This document shows positions 24,923 through 33,961 of a stretch of DNA of 64,000 bases, piece after piece; positions within the stretch are counted from its first letter, which is position 1, and each line of letters opens with the position of its first letter. The notes below the pieces were generated by a model, which saw nothing but the letters and a program-made list of their open reading frames with translations, did not search any database and was not told the origin of the DNA. Origin of the DNA: JBGSYN01 sp041750975 (GTDB lineage: Bacteria; Pseudomonadota; Alphaproteobacteria; Geminicoccales; Geminicoccaceae); assembly GCA_041750975.1 (NCBI GenBank), contig JBGSYN010000092.1:17364-81363 (forward strand), read 5' to 3'. The translations under genes were made by a program, and so were the position numbers.

Positions 24923-25786
24923 TTGCTGAGACTGCATGTACACCTTGTCTCTGATTCCACTGGGGAAACGGTCACAACGGTGGCACGAGCGGCGGTTTCG
25001 CAATTCGAGGACGTCACGCTTGTCGAGCATGTGTGGTTCTTCGTCAGGAGCGAACGGCAGCTCGATCACGTCTTGACGATCGTCGAAGCGCTGCCGGGCT
25101 TGGTCATCTTCACGCTCGTGTCTCCAGAGCTGCGGCACCGTCTTCAGGAACGCTGCCGGAATCTGAACACACCATGTGTCGCGGTACTGGATCCCGTAAT
25201 GTCGGCGCTTTCCAAACTTCTCGGTTCGGCGGGGCCGCCAAAGATCGGCAAGCAGCATGTCATGGATGATGGCTATTTCTCGCGGATCGCCGCCATGGAT
25301 TTCGCCATGCGGCACGATGACGGCCAGTTCGATCACGAACTGGAGGAGGCGGATGTCGTCCTGGTCGGTGTTTCCCGAACCTCGAAAACCCCAACCTGCG
25401 TTTATTTGGCGAACCGTGGTATCAAAGCCGCAAACATCCCGATCGTACCGAACATGACACCCGTTGACGCGCTGGAAAGATTGAAGAGGCCGCTCGTGGT
25501 GGGACTGACGATCAACCCTCAATCGCTGGTTCAGATCCGGGAAACTCGTCAGAAGATGCTTGGGGTAGAGGCCACAGCGGATGGACGTTTCGGCGCCGAC
25601 TATGCGGATCTTCAGAAAATCAGGGACGAACTGACCTTTGCCCGTCGTCTTTTTGCGCGAAATGATTGGCCGGAAATCGACGTAACCAAACGTTCGGTAG
25701 AGGAGACGGCCGCCACCATTTATCAACATCTACAGGCAAGACGAGACCCGGAATTGAAGGGGCTGAACGACGATTCGCGAGTATGA
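24923..25786 (+). CDS. Pyruvate, phosphate dikinase regulatory protein (PPSR/DUF299)
   Basis: A 287-aa bifunctional kinase/pyrophosphorylase of the DUF299 family, which switches pyruvate phosphate dikinase (or PEP synthase) off and on by threonine phosphorylation and dephosphorylation. It has the SDSTGETV start at about residue 10, the P-loop-like GVSRTSKTPTCVYLANRG at about 150 and the LTINPQSLVQIRETR segment. It begins at TTG 24923 with AGAGG at 24914-24918; no ATG/GTG fits. It is the RP001 homologue at alphaproteobacterial origins. Confidence 0.93.
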   Translation: MLRLHVHLVSDSTGETVTTVARAAVSQFEDVTLVEHVWFFVRSERQLDHVLTIVEALPGLVIFTLVSPELRHRLQERCRNLNTPCVAVLDPVMSALSKLLGSAGPPKIGKQHVMDDGYFSRIAAMDFAMRHDDGQFDHELEEADVVLVGVSRTSKTPTCVYLANRGIKAANIPIVPNMTPVDALERLKRPLVVGLTINPQSLVQIRETRQKMLGVEATADGRFGADYADLQKIRDELTFARRLFARNDWPEIDVTKRSVEETAATIYQHLQARRDPELKGLNDDSRV

Positions 25787-25838
25787 GCATTATTTTCCGA
25801 CGCTAAAACCTACCAAATCAATCAGGCAGGCAAATTCG

Positions 25839-25876
25839 ATTGGTCATGATCGCCAATTTGTCAGCATCTGACCAAT
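25839..25876. repeat. 8-bp inverted repeat upstream of the coiled-coil gene
   Basis: ATTGGTCA (25839-25846) and TGACCAAT (25869-25876) are exact inverted copies separated by 22 bases, about 25 bases before the start at 25902. The spacing (roughly three helical turns centre to centre) would suit a dimeric regulator, but no regulator is known for it. Confidence 0.35.
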
Positions 25877-25901
25877 AGCAAGCGCGATAAACGGATAGTC
25901 A

Positions 25902-26639
25902 ATGGATAGCTATTCGACCTTTGGCGAGGCCGGACGACGCAGGCGGCGCCGTACATTGCTTAGTATTCTGAGGTTCGCCGCGTTCCTCGCGGTGATGGCT
26001 GTAGCCATCGTCGCAGCCTATGAGGTCGGCAATTCGCAGATGAGAACCGAGGTCGATAGGCTCGAGCAGCGGACCGAGCAATTGCAGGAAATGAGCCGGC
26101 TTTTGAGGGAGCGTGTCGCCGCTGCCCGCCAGCAGGCCGAGCAAGCGGAGGAGCGCCGATCCGCGATGGAACGCGGTTATCGCGAAGCGGTCCCGCAAGG
26201 CTTCCGCAAGGACGTGTTGAACGAGATCGATCGGAAGCTTCGAAGCGGGATACCGGAGGAAAGGTTAGCGTTCGTTCTCGGCGAAGTGGAGAAAGACCAG
26301 TCGTGCGACGCCCGGACGGAAAACGGACGTGTTTTGCTACAGACACCGAATGCGACAATGCCAATCAGCGCCGTCAGTTTCGACAATGGCCGTATTGCGA
26401 TATCCGGAAGCGGCTCATCTGCGAGAGACGAGGAGGACCAGCCCCAGGCTTGGTACGACCCGGAGAAAGCAGTTGAATTGAGGTTTCTCACAATCGCCGG
26501 TGAACTCGAAACGACGCGTGGCATGTTGCCACGAACACATGCGATGGTTCTTGACGACCGCGAATTGCGGTTTCTTGCGAAACCTTCGGAAAGCAAGGGC
26601 TTCGTCGACATTACAGTGCAGATTTGTACTTTTCCGTAG
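25902..26639 (+). CDS. Hypothetical membrane-anchored coiled-coil protein
   Basis: A 245-aa protein I do not recognise. An Arg-rich cytoplasmic start (RRRRRR at about residue 12) leads to one membrane helix (about 21-41), then a long Gln/Glu/Arg coiled coil (about 45-95) and a compact soluble domain (about 97-245) with Cys at about 135 and near the C-terminus. By the positive-inside rule the soluble part is periplasmic. It lies just after the PPDK regulator, where many alphaproteobacteria carry maf-aroE-coaE-dnaQ. Codon use is like its neighbours. Confidence 0.7.
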   Translation: MDSYSTFGEAGRRRRRRTLLSILRFAAFLAVMAVAIVAAYEVGNSQMRTEVDRLEQRTEQLQEMSRLLRERVAAARQQAEQAEERRSAMERGYREAVPQGFRKDVLNEIDRKLRSGIPEERLAFVLGEVEKDQSCDARTENGRVLLQTPNATMPISAVSFDNGRIAISGSGSSARDEEDQPQAWYDPEKAVELRFLTIAGELETTRGMLPRTHAMVLDDRELRFLAKPSESKGFVDITVQICTFP

Positions 26640-27289
26640 CGATGGGCACGGGATCGTGGTGTGAAGGAGGCAGGATCCGAACTGCCTGCCGATTTCCGCT
26701 ACTTGTTCCTTGGTTCGTTGTCGCAGGCCAGCGCCACTGCCATTTGAGCTTTGCCAGGAACCGAGGTCGCCCACTTCCTTGGGCAAGGGCTCGATGAACC
26801 CAGAATGGCGCCGCGGACTCTCAAGGAAGTCCAAATTCACGGCACGATATGTTTGGAGACGCGGTCCTACGACAATACGTGGCGGAGACAGTCCTAGGGT
26901 GCGTCCAGCCTCGTTCTTTGCGGTCACCACATTTCGGTTTCTTTGGGCAGCGACAAGCGTGTTCCTCAAATTGGGAATGATCTCGCTGCATGACCGCTGC
27001 GAATAGAGCATGCATGTGGATATGGATGCTCGTTGGTTTCTGTCCGAATGTTCGTTTCATTACAAAATCATAAGTTTATCGCTTTGTCCTGAACTCAATG
27101 GACTCAAGCGGCGAATGCGACTTCATGCCGACTCGGGGCGAGGACCTCCAATTGCCTTGATATGACGATCGCTCTAGTGTGCTGCGCCAAGGGACGGGCA
27201 ATAACCAAAGCGCTGCCCCTCCCGTCATCGAGGGCGCTCTCATGGTGTGTATTGTGTCCCAATTGATGGACGGGACGGAGGATCTGTTG
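26640..27289. other. 650-base gap without a supported gene
   Basis: Several short overlapping reading frames exist on both strands but none has a ribosome site, recognisable motif or convincing codon pattern. Base composition is lower in GC near 27055-27090. I saw no tRNA, RNase P, tmRNA or SRP signature. The last part carries the promoter and the GGAGG ribosome site (27277-27281) of the TolC-family gene. It may contain decayed coding sequence. Confidence 0.4.
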
Positions 27290-28732
27290 ATGGATTTGGT
27301 TGCGGCGTGCGGTCGGATGAAGGGAGCCGTTGTCCCAGGATTTGCACTACTTATCGGTATGAGTTCGACATCTTCATTGTATGCTCAATCGCTCGACGAT
27401 GCTCTGGTCCAGACATATTTGAACAATCCGCGTCTCGATTCCGGTCGAGCCGAGTTGCGGGCAACGGATGAACTCGTGCCCCAGGCCAGAGCCGGCTGGT
27501 TGCCGACGCTCTTTCTCAATGGTCAGGTTGAGCAGGTCGCGACGGAAACGGAGTCGAACACATTTAACGACACAGACACCGATGAGAGATTGGCGTCGAG
27601 TATCGCACTCACGTTGAATCAGTCGATCTATGCAGGTGGAGGCATCGGCGCGAGCGTCGAACGCTCCGAGAATCTTGTACGATCCCAGCAGGCGCAACTC
27701 ATCGCGCTTGAACAGAATGTTCTCTTCGATGCCGTCGAAGCCTATACGTCGACGTGGCAGGACCGGTCAGTTCTTGACCTATCTCTGAACAATGAAGAGA
27801 GGCTCGAGCGCCAACTCCAGGCAACGCGGGACAGGTTCGAAGTCGGCGAGGTGGCCCGAACCGACGTCGCTCAGGCCGAAGCACGGCTTTCGCGGGCCCG
27901 AGCCGATGTCGAACAGGCGAAGGCCGATCTCGCAGATTCCAGCGCTACATTCGAGCAGGTCATCGGTGAGGTGCCCGGCGAGTTGGTCGAACCGCGGGTG
28001 CTCAGCACGCTCCCACCGAATAAGGCCTCGGCCCAGGAAATTGCCAGCACCAATCCGAATATCATCGCGTCGAATTTCAGTCTGTCCGCGGCCCGAGACA
28101 ATATCGACGTGGCTTTCGCCGACCTGCTGCCGAGCTTAACCCTGCAGGGCGAACTCTCCTATCAGGACGAGCCCTCGAGCTCGATCGACAATCAGCAAAC
28201 CGCTTCCATTGGCCTCAATCTCTCGATACCTCTCTATCAGGGTGGTGCCGCCTATGCGCGGGTCCGCGAGAACAAACAGACGGCCGATCAGGCCAGACAT
28301 GACCTGGAGGATGTCATGAGGGAGGTTCAACAGACTGTGGAGTCGACCTGGGAGACCTTGCAGGCCGCCTCGGCGGCCATCGAATCCTTCCGGGACGAGG
28401 TTCGCGCCAATCAGATTGCGTTAGAAGGCGTTCAAGAGGAAGCCCTGGTCGGCCAGCGGACCGTGCTGGACGTGCTCGACGCCGAGCAGGAACTGTTCGA
28501 ATCGCAGGTTAACCTGGTTCGTGCACAACGAGCAGAGATTTTGGCCAGCTATCAATTGAAGGCGGCCACCGGCCAGCTGACCGTTGCGGATATCGGCTTG
28601 CCGGTGCAGGCTTACGATCCGGAAATTTACTACGAAATCACCAGACGAAGGCTGTTCGGTATCGATACGACACTTCCTGCGGAGGCCGGGCCTGAGCCTC
28701 TCGGGGTCGCTTCGAGCCAATCCGCGGGGTGA
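27290..28732 (+). CDS. TolC family outer-membrane channel protein
   Basis: A 480-aa outer-membrane efflux/secretion channel of the TolC family. From ATG 27290 (GGAGG at 27277-27281) a signal peptide runs to LYA-QS at about residue 32. The repeated OEP helices are visible twice: LDDALVQTYLNNPRL early, NEERLERQLQATRDRFEVGE and ARLSRARADVEQAKADL in the first half, and EGVQEEALVGQRTVLDVLDA in the second. No adjacent ABC or RND pump gene is present, so its partner is encoded elsewhere. Confidence 0.93.
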   Translation: MDLVAACGRMKGAVVPGFALLIGMSSTSSLYAQSLDDALVQTYLNNPRLDSGRAELRATDELVPQARAGWLPTLFLNGQVEQVATETESNTFNDTDTDERLASSIALTLNQSIYAGGGIGASVERSENLVRSQQAQLIALEQNVLFDAVEAYTSTWQDRSVLDLSLNNEERLERQLQATRDRFEVGEVARTDVAQAEARLSRARADVEQAKADLADSSATFEQVIGEVPGELVEPRVLSTLPPNKASAQEIASTNPNIIASNFSLSAARDNIDVAFADLLPSLTLQGELSYQDEPSSSIDNQQTASIGLNLSIPLYQGGAAYARVRENKQTADQARHDLEDVMREVQQTVESTWETLQAASAAIESFRDEVRANQIALEGVQEEALVGQRTVLDVLDAEQELFESQVNLVRAQRAEILASYQLKAATGQLTVADIGLPVQAYDPEIYYEITRRRLFGIDTTLPAEAGPEPLGVASSQSAG

Positions 28733-28868
28733 ATGCCGGTACCCGAAAAATCGCCGGCCTTAACCACATTTTTATGAAGGCTCGGTAGTCTCGCATTGAA
28801 GCAAAAAACCTTCCGGTCCCGAAGGCAACCTTGGGTTCGACGGAAAACCTTCAAGCGAGGAAAGCGAG

Positions 28869-29357
28869 ATGAAGAAGCGTCTTTTATGGCTGGTAGCGAC
28901 CGCGGGCGTAGTCGGACTATCTTTTACACCGGTTCATGCCGGCACTTCTCAAACGACTTTGGTGGTCGGTGCCGAAGTCATCGCCGATTGCAAGGTCGTC
29001 GGTGGCGCCCTCGATTTCGGTTCCTATGTGACCGGTCAGAGCAAGGATCACGAGGCCGTTGGGTCCATCGACTACGAAGGTTGCCTGATTGGATCCGTGG
29101 TTCTGGAATTGAGCGGTGGTCAGTCGGGCTCGATTGCGGACCGGGCAATGCTCGATGGCAATGGCAAAAAGCTGAAATATCAGATCTATCGCGATGCCGG
29201 TTATTCGCAGGTTTGGGGTCAGGGATCGGGTGCCCACTCGATCAACCTCACCAAGGCTGGTGGCGGCTCAGTTGAAGTCTACGGCAGGATTCCGGGCCGT
29301 CAATCGGTCGCTCGCGGCAACTATAGCGATACCGTCAGCGTCACTCTGATGTTCTAG
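28869..29357 (+). CDS. Secreted spore coat U (SCPU) domain protein
   Basis: A 162-aa exported protein with a signal peptide (residues 1-24, ending PVHA) and a spore coat protein U domain. The C-terminal half has the family marks YQIYRDAGYSQVWGQGSG and VYGRIPGRQSVARGNYSDTV, ending in a SVTLMF beta strand, with cysteines at about residues 41 and 75 likely forming a disulfide. SCPU proteins are pilin-like subunits of chaperone-usher (Csu-like) fibres, but no chaperone or usher gene lies nearby. GAGG/GCGAG motifs precede the ATG. Confidence 0.82.
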   Translation: MKKRLLWLVATAGVVGLSFTPVHAGTSQTTLVVGAEVIADCKVVGGALDFGSYVTGQSKDHEAVGSIDYEGCLIGSVVLELSGGQSGSIADRAMLDGNGKKLKYQIYRDAGYSQVWGQGSGAHSINLTKAGGGSVEVYGRIPGRQSVARGNYSDTVSVTLMF

Positions 29358-29945
29358 AGGTTGGATTACTTCTTCCCAATCGATAGAGGTTTTGGCAAGC
29401 ATTGCCTTGTCCGTGCAGCCGCCGATTGTCTTTCGATCAGGTCGTTGAGATTGTCAGCAATTCGCGCCTCCTGACGGCGCGCCGCGCGGGGTGTCGCGAT
29501 GTGCAAAGCCGAGTTCGGGTTCATCCGGTGTCCGCGCCAACCGCCGGTGATATCGATCGATTTTGGGTTAGTGGCCAGTGCATGGGGGGCAATAACCTAC
29601 GACCGACGTGCACCCTGATCACGCGTGGAGTTCAACAGGATGAGGAATGTCTTCGCCATGATTCCCCGGTTTCCCCTCCCTTTTTCAGAACAACCGTAAA
29701 GGCCCAAGCCTGCATTCAAATGTGTCCTATGGAATTCGCTGCATGGCGCTTCAGGCCACGGATGGTCCTTCCAGAGCTATGAAACGGACGGGGAGAATTG
29801 AGTGCGGAACCATGCCAGCAGGTGAGATAATTACGCGACTACATTGAAACTCCGGTATTGGCTAAGTCGTCTTTCGACATTAGCGCACGGATAATATTAG
29901 GAACGATTTGCGGTACCAACCTTGACGAGGATGTGCGTCGGCAAT
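29358..29945. other. 588-base gap between convergent genes
   Basis: Nothing recognisable was found. The longest frame (29402-29782, plus) has no ribosome site or family motif and is Arg/Cys-rich as expected of chance translation. The 3' ends of the SCPU gene and the GGDEF/EAL gene face each other across it. No strong hairpin with a T-run was seen. Confidence 0.4.
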
Positions 29946-31706
29946 TTATGCACAAATCGGCTCAGATTCTAAAGATCGCCGATTGTTGAGGAATATGGTA
30001 CAATTCTGCTCGGGCATCGGCTTCGCGAAATAGAATCCTTGTGCTTGATCGCAGCCCTCACGTACGAGGAATTGACGCTGGGCGGATTCCTCGACGCCCT
30101 CGGCCAGGACATCCTTGCCTAAGGTCTTCGCCAGCCCAATTATCGCGCGCACGAGTTCCTCATCGACCGAATTCTTGCCAACATCGATAAGAAAAGACTT
30201 GTCGATCTTGATCTTATCGACGGGTAGTCTCTTCAGATAGGAGAGCGATGAATAGCCGGTTCCGAAGTCGTCGATGGCGAGGCGAACGCCCATCTCCGCG
30301 AGCCGGTTCAAACAGAGACGCATCTTGGTTTCGGATGGATCGACAAATAAACTCTCCGTCACCTCCAGTTCGAGACGTCCTGGCTCGCAACCAGTAGCGG
30401 CAAGTGCATCTCGAACGATTTGTGCCATCTCGGGCTGTCGCAATTGCGCGGCCGAAATGTTCACCGCCATGCTCAGATCATGTCCCGCGTCACGCCATGC
30501 GACAATCTGTTGGCAGGCTTGTCGGATCAGCCACACGCCCATGGAACGAATGAGGCCGGTGGATTCGGCGACTGCAATGAAGGTCATCGGCGGCACCATC
30601 CCCCATGTCGGATGGGGCCAGCGCATGAGCGCTTCCACGCCGCAGACGGCACCCGAACGCAAGTCGAACTGGGGCTGGTAGTGAAGCGTCAGCAGCCTTT
30701 CGCTCATCGCTCTCTTTAACTCGCGCTCAATACTGCGCCTTGAACGCAGGACAGCGTCCATATCCTTTTCGAAGATCTTGACATCGGCGTTCTCGCTTTT
30801 TTTGGCGAGATCGAGGGCCAACTCGGCGGAGTGAAGCAGTTGCTCGAAATTGCGTGCATGGTGCGGCGCCATGGCAATACCGACGCTGATCTGCGGTGAG
30901 ATATCGCAGCCGTTGATATGCAATGGGCGGGAGACGGCGAGTTGGGCGAGCCTCGCAAAACGCTCGATTTGATCGCGATCATCGGCTTCGTCGAGAATCA
31001 GGGCGAAGTTATCGTTGCCGATTCGAAAAGCGTGCGATCCAGCTTGAGCAACGGCAGACAACCGACGGGCCAATTGCTGCAGAACGCCGTCACCAACGCG
31101 ATAGCCATAATATCCATTAACGTCACGGAGCCTCTTCACGTCGAAGACCAGAAGCGCAATGGGCCCGCCGTATCGCGCAGTGTCTCGAAGCTTGGTTTGC
31201 AGCAATTGCGCCAATTGATCGCGATTACGCAATCCGGTCAGCGGATCAATACCACCCAGTTGGTCCCGTTTGCTGCCGGAAAGGTCTCTGTCCCGCGCTA
31301 TTGGCTCAGACATCGAGAGATTGCTTTTGCCGACTCTGTCCGCCTTGTACTCGTGGCTTAATGTCAGAACGTGAACGATACGGCGGAGTTTGATGGTGTT
31401 CCAAAGGTTCGCGAGCGACCCAGCGATCACCAATCCGGCAAGGATGCTATTGACCCCATAAATGATGCCCAACATCGCGAGGATCAGTGCCGATAGGCTG
31501 AAGCCGAGCAGTAATACCCAGGAAACTATCGAGCAGGATACGAGTCGTCCGGCAATGCCCGAGATTCCTTCAACTCGATGTTTACGGAAAACTATGGGAC
31601 CCTTGTCATGATTGGTGTTCACGTGGTTCCCGTCGTGGCCGAGGCGCGCAATCAAATCCCGCCACACCAAGCTTTTCGAAGCGGCGCGTTCATATTTTTC
31701 ATTCAT
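29946..31706 (-). CDS. GGDEF/EAL domain protein with degenerate GGDEF (likely c-di-GMP phosphodiesterase)
   Basis: A 586-aa protein with two membrane helices (about residues 55-105), a GGDEF domain (about 150-305) and an EAL domain (about 320-570). The GGDEF signature is replaced by RIGNDNF, so cyclase activity is unlikely. The EAL domain keeps the catalytic residues: EALMRW, the LEVTES Glu, the AIDDFGTGYSSLSYL loop and KIDKSF. It most likely degrades cyclic-di-GMP. No partner sensor or regulator is adjacent; it is divergent from an SDR gene. Confidence 0.92.
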   Translation of the reverse strand: MNEKYERAASKSLVWRDLIARLGHDGNHVNTNHDKGPIVFRKHRVEGISGIAGRLVSCSIVSWVLLLGFSLSALILAMLGIIYGVNSILAGLVIAGSLANLWNTIKLRRIVHVLTLSHEYKADRVGKSNLSMSEPIARDRDLSGSKRDQLGGIDPLTGLRNRDQLAQLLQTKLRDTARYGGPIALLVFDVKRLRDVNGYYGYRVGDGVLQQLARRLSAVAQAGSHAFRIGNDNFALILDEADDRDQIERFARLAQLAVSRPLHINGCDISPQISVGIAMAPHHARNFEQLLHSAELALDLAKKSENADVKIFEKDMDAVLRSRRSIERELKRAMSERLLTLHYQPQFDLRSGAVCGVEALMRWPHPTWGMVPPMTFIAVAESTGLIRSMGVWLIRQACQQIVAWRDAGHDLSMAVNISAAQLRQPEMAQIVRDALAATGCEPGRLELEVTESLFVDPSETKMRLCLNRLAEMGVRLAIDDFGTGYSSLSYLKRLPVDKIKIDKSFLIDVGKNSVDEELVRAIIGLAKTLGKDVLAEGVEESAQRQFLVREGCDQAQGFYFAKPMPEQNCTIFLNNRRSLESEPICA

Positions 31707-31992
31707 GCTTGCCTTGGCAATGCGCAGGTGTTCATCATCAGAGAGAGTGAAAAATATAACCTATGATTTAGAAAGTCAGAGTGAAGAAACCTGTGCAGTT
31801 TCTGCCATTGCGTTGTTCTGTAACCAAGTCTGTTTCCGATCAAAAGATTTTTTTGGCGACTTAAAGTTGTATCCTGCTGCAATGCTGCCCTTTGTATGCG
31901 GTTCTCGCGGCCAACGTTTGCGCGTGCTATTCGAACGCGGGACGATTGATATGCCACGTGAACGAGCCTTAAGCTTTGATGTTGGGAGTTCG

Positions 31993-32745
31993 ATGAACCA
32001 GATAGATCTTGCCGATCGGCGAGCCGTCATCACCGGGGGTGCCCGGGGGCTCGGCTACGCAATCGCCCGACGTTGTCTTACATCAGGAGCCGCAGTTGCG
32101 ATCTGGGATCGCGATGCGAATGAATTGATTCAGGCTCAAAACGACCTTTCGGATTTGGGGTCCGTTGGCACAGTGTTGGTCGATGTAACGTCATACGAAC
32201 AGGTTGAAAAAGCCGTCGAGGAAACGATGGGGTCAATCGGCGGTATCGATATCCTTATATCCAATGCCGGTATCGCCGGACCTTCGGCGACGACCTGGGA
32301 CTATCCACTGGAGGCGTGGCGCGAGGTCATCGACATCGACCTCACCGGTGTTTTTCATTGTCTGAAAGCGGTCGTTCCCGGGATGATTTCGCAAAATTAC
32401 GGGCGCATCTGTTCAACCGCGTCGATCGCCGGCAAAGAAGGCAATCCGACCGCAGCGCCCTACAGTGCTGCGAAAGCCGGGGTCATTGCACTCACCAAGG
32501 CCTTGGGTAAAGAGCTTGCCGGCTATGATATCGCTGTCAACTGCATCACCCCGGCAGCGGCTCGAACACGGATCTTCGAGCAAATTTCCCAGACCCACAT
32601 TGATTATATGTTGAGCAAAATCCCTCGGGGGCGATTTGTCGATGTCGAAGAGGTAGCGTCGATGGTGGCTTGGCTTGTGTCCGAGGAAAACTCCTTTACT
32701 ACGGGAGCCACCTTCGATCTCAGTGGCGGTCGAGCGACATATTAG
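31993..32745 (+). CDS. SDR family oxidoreductase
   Basis: A 250-aa classical short-chain dehydrogenase/reductase. The TGGARGLG cofactor motif is at about residue 15, NAGIAG at about 92, the catalytic Ser at about 142 and the YSAAK pair at about 158. It starts at ATG 31993 after GGGAG (31984-31988), not at the much earlier in-frame codons that would add an unrelated N-terminus. It resembles 3-oxoacyl-ACP reductase / sugar dehydrogenase types; the substrate cannot be told. Confidence 0.9.
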   Translation: MNQIDLADRRAVITGGARGLGYAIARRCLTSGAAVAIWDRDANELIQAQNDLSDLGSVGTVLVDVTSYEQVEKAVEETMGSIGGIDILISNAGIAGPSATTWDYPLEAWREVIDIDLTGVFHCLKAVVPGMISQNYGRICSTASIAGKEGNPTAAPYSAAKAGVIALTKALGKELAGYDIAVNCITPAAARTRIFEQISQTHIDYMLSKIPRGRFVDVEEVASMVAWLVSEENSFTTGATFDLSGGRATY

Positions 32746-32810
32746 TTGCCCACTTTCGGGGCGCAGAAATTTTGGCCAGGCAACTACTACTCGGTCGATA
32801 GATTTCGAGA

Positions 32811-33173
32811 ATGGCACTTACCGAAGGCTCGACCAACCGCACCAATGGCCAAGTACCGGAGCACCACGCGTCGGGTGCAACAATAGGCAAGATCGGTTCG
32901 CCCGAGATGACATCGGAACAGTTCAAGGCGTGGCGCAAGAGCTTGGGTTTGTCGCAAAAAGCCGCCGCCGATGCCCTGGGCCTCAAAAACCGGATTGTTC
33001 AGTACTATGAAAAAGGCGAGCGCGACGGCGAAGAAGTCAAGATCCCGAAGTATATCAGGCTAGCATGCTTCGCCCTGACCTCGGGAAGAACGGATTATAA
33101 AGGACCCGAAACGGCATCGAGCTTCAACAAGACAAAAAAGTCCAAGAAAAAAGAAAAGTCGGGCACGAAATGA
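32811..33173 (+). CDS. Helix-turn-helix (XRE-like) protein
   Basis: A 120-aa protein with a Cro/C1-type HTH at about residues 33-75 (SEQFKAWRKSLGLSQKAAAD, with recognition helix around LKNRIVQYYEKG) and a very Lys-rich tail (KKSKKKEKS). The N-terminal 32 residues are low in complexity; an internal ATG at 32907 would give an 88-aa product beginning directly at the HTH and may be the true start. It is followed by VWA and membrane-DnaJ genes in the same direction. Function unknown; probably a DNA-binding regulator. Confidence 0.75.
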   Translation: MALTEGSTNRTNGQVPEHHASGATIGKIGSPEMTSEQFKAWRKSLGLSQKAAADALGLKNRIVQYYEKGERDGEEVKIPKYIRLACFALTSGRTDYKGPETASSFNKTKKSKKKEKSGTK

Positions 33174-33256
33174 TCTACGTGCAGAGCACCAGCACCTATC
33201 ATTGTCGTCAGCAGTGGATTCTCGATCCGGGAAGCCAACATAATCTCTATGCCTAG
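33170..33256 (+). CDS. Possible 28-aa coupling ORF
   Basis: An ORF whose ATG overlaps the HTH-gene stop (ATGA at 33170-33173) and whose TAG (33254-33256) lies inside the start of the VWA gene at 33249. The 28-aa product (MIYVQSTSTYHCRQQW...) has no recognised motif. Since the VWA gene has no good ribosome site, this small frame may pass ribosomes from one gene to the next. It could equally be chance. Confidence 0.25.
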   Translation: MIYVQSTSTYHCRQQWILDPGSQHNLYA

Positions 33257-33938
33257 TAAGGATATCGCATCACCCGGCGGCCGTGAGATTGAGAGCTTTG
33301 TCGAACGGGCTCGAGGATTGGCCCGTTCGACACCTCCGGCCCGGATAATCTTCGCCCTGGACGCGACCGCTTCACGTGAACCGACATGGAAACTGGCGTG
33401 CCGGGTCCAGAGCGACATGTTCGGTTCTGCGGTGGCACGTGAAGACCTGGCCGTCCAACTCGTATTCTATCGAGGTTTCGATGAGTGTCGCGCGAGCAAA
33501 TGGGTCAAGGATCCGGACGCCTTGGTCAATCTCATGATGGCGGTACGGTGTAAAGCAGGTCAGACACAAATCCGTCGGATTTTGCGTCACGGCTATCGCG
33601 AGGCGGAAAACCGGCAGGTTCACGCTATTGTCTTCGTTGGCGATTGTGTCGAAGAGGATGTCGATGAACTCGGCATGTTGGCTGGAAGGTTGGCGCTCAG
33701 AGGCGTACGGCTTTTTCTGTTTCAAGAGGGCGACAATTCAATAGCTTCCCGCGCCTTCCACCATTTGGCTCAGGCAACCAAGGGTGCACACTGCAAATTT
33801 GACGCGAGCGCTCCGGATCAATTGCGAGAATTGCTTGCTGCCGTAGCAACTTATGCACGAGGTGGTACCGGTGCATTAAAGACACTCGCCAAAAAACGCG
33901 GTGGCATTACCCGCCTTATCGAAAAGCAGGTACGCTGA
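33249..33938 (+). CDS. VWA-type protein of unknown role
   Basis: A 229-aa soluble protein with a von Willebrand factor A-like fold: the strand FALDATASREP near residue 35 carries a D-x-T-x-S form of the metal-binding D-x-S-x-S motif, and later VHAIVFVGDCVEEDVDELG supplies another VWA metal-site region. The C-terminal part (RELLAAVATYARGG) is helical. Lies between an HTH gene and a membrane DnaJ gene, suggesting a small functional set. No signal peptide. The cellular role is unknown. Confidence 0.75.
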   Translation: MPSKDIASPGGREIESFVERARGLARSTPPARIIFALDATASREPTWKLACRVQSDMFGSAVAREDLAVQLVFYRGFDECRASKWVKDPDALVNLMMAVRCKAGQTQIRRILRHGYREAENRQVHAIVFVGDCVEEDVDELGMLAGRLALRGVRLFLFQEGDNSIASRAFHHLAQATKGAHCKFDASAPDQLRELLAAVATYARGGTGALKTLAKKRGGITRLIEKQVR

Positions 33939-33961
33939 TGGCAGCATGACAGGTAATGATC

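Noticed and set aside
24612..24929. 105-aa plus-strand frame inside the hemE/PPDK-regulator gap
   Set aside because: It begins at TTG without a ribosome site, has no recognisable motif, overlaps the regulator start and lies in the expected origin region.
26415..27011. 198-aa minus-strand frame in the gap after the coiled-coil gene
   Set aside because: It runs antisense through the end of the plus-strand gene, has no family motif and shows Arg/Cys-rich chance composition.
29402..29782. 126-aa plus-strand frame after the SCPU gene
   Set aside because: No ribosome site or recognisable domain; amino-acid content is that of random translation of GC-rich DNA.
31612..31992. N-terminal extension of the SDR gene to 31612
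   Set aside because: The extension has no SDR homology and overlaps the divergent GGDEF/EAL gene; ATG 31993 has a ribosome site and fits the family.
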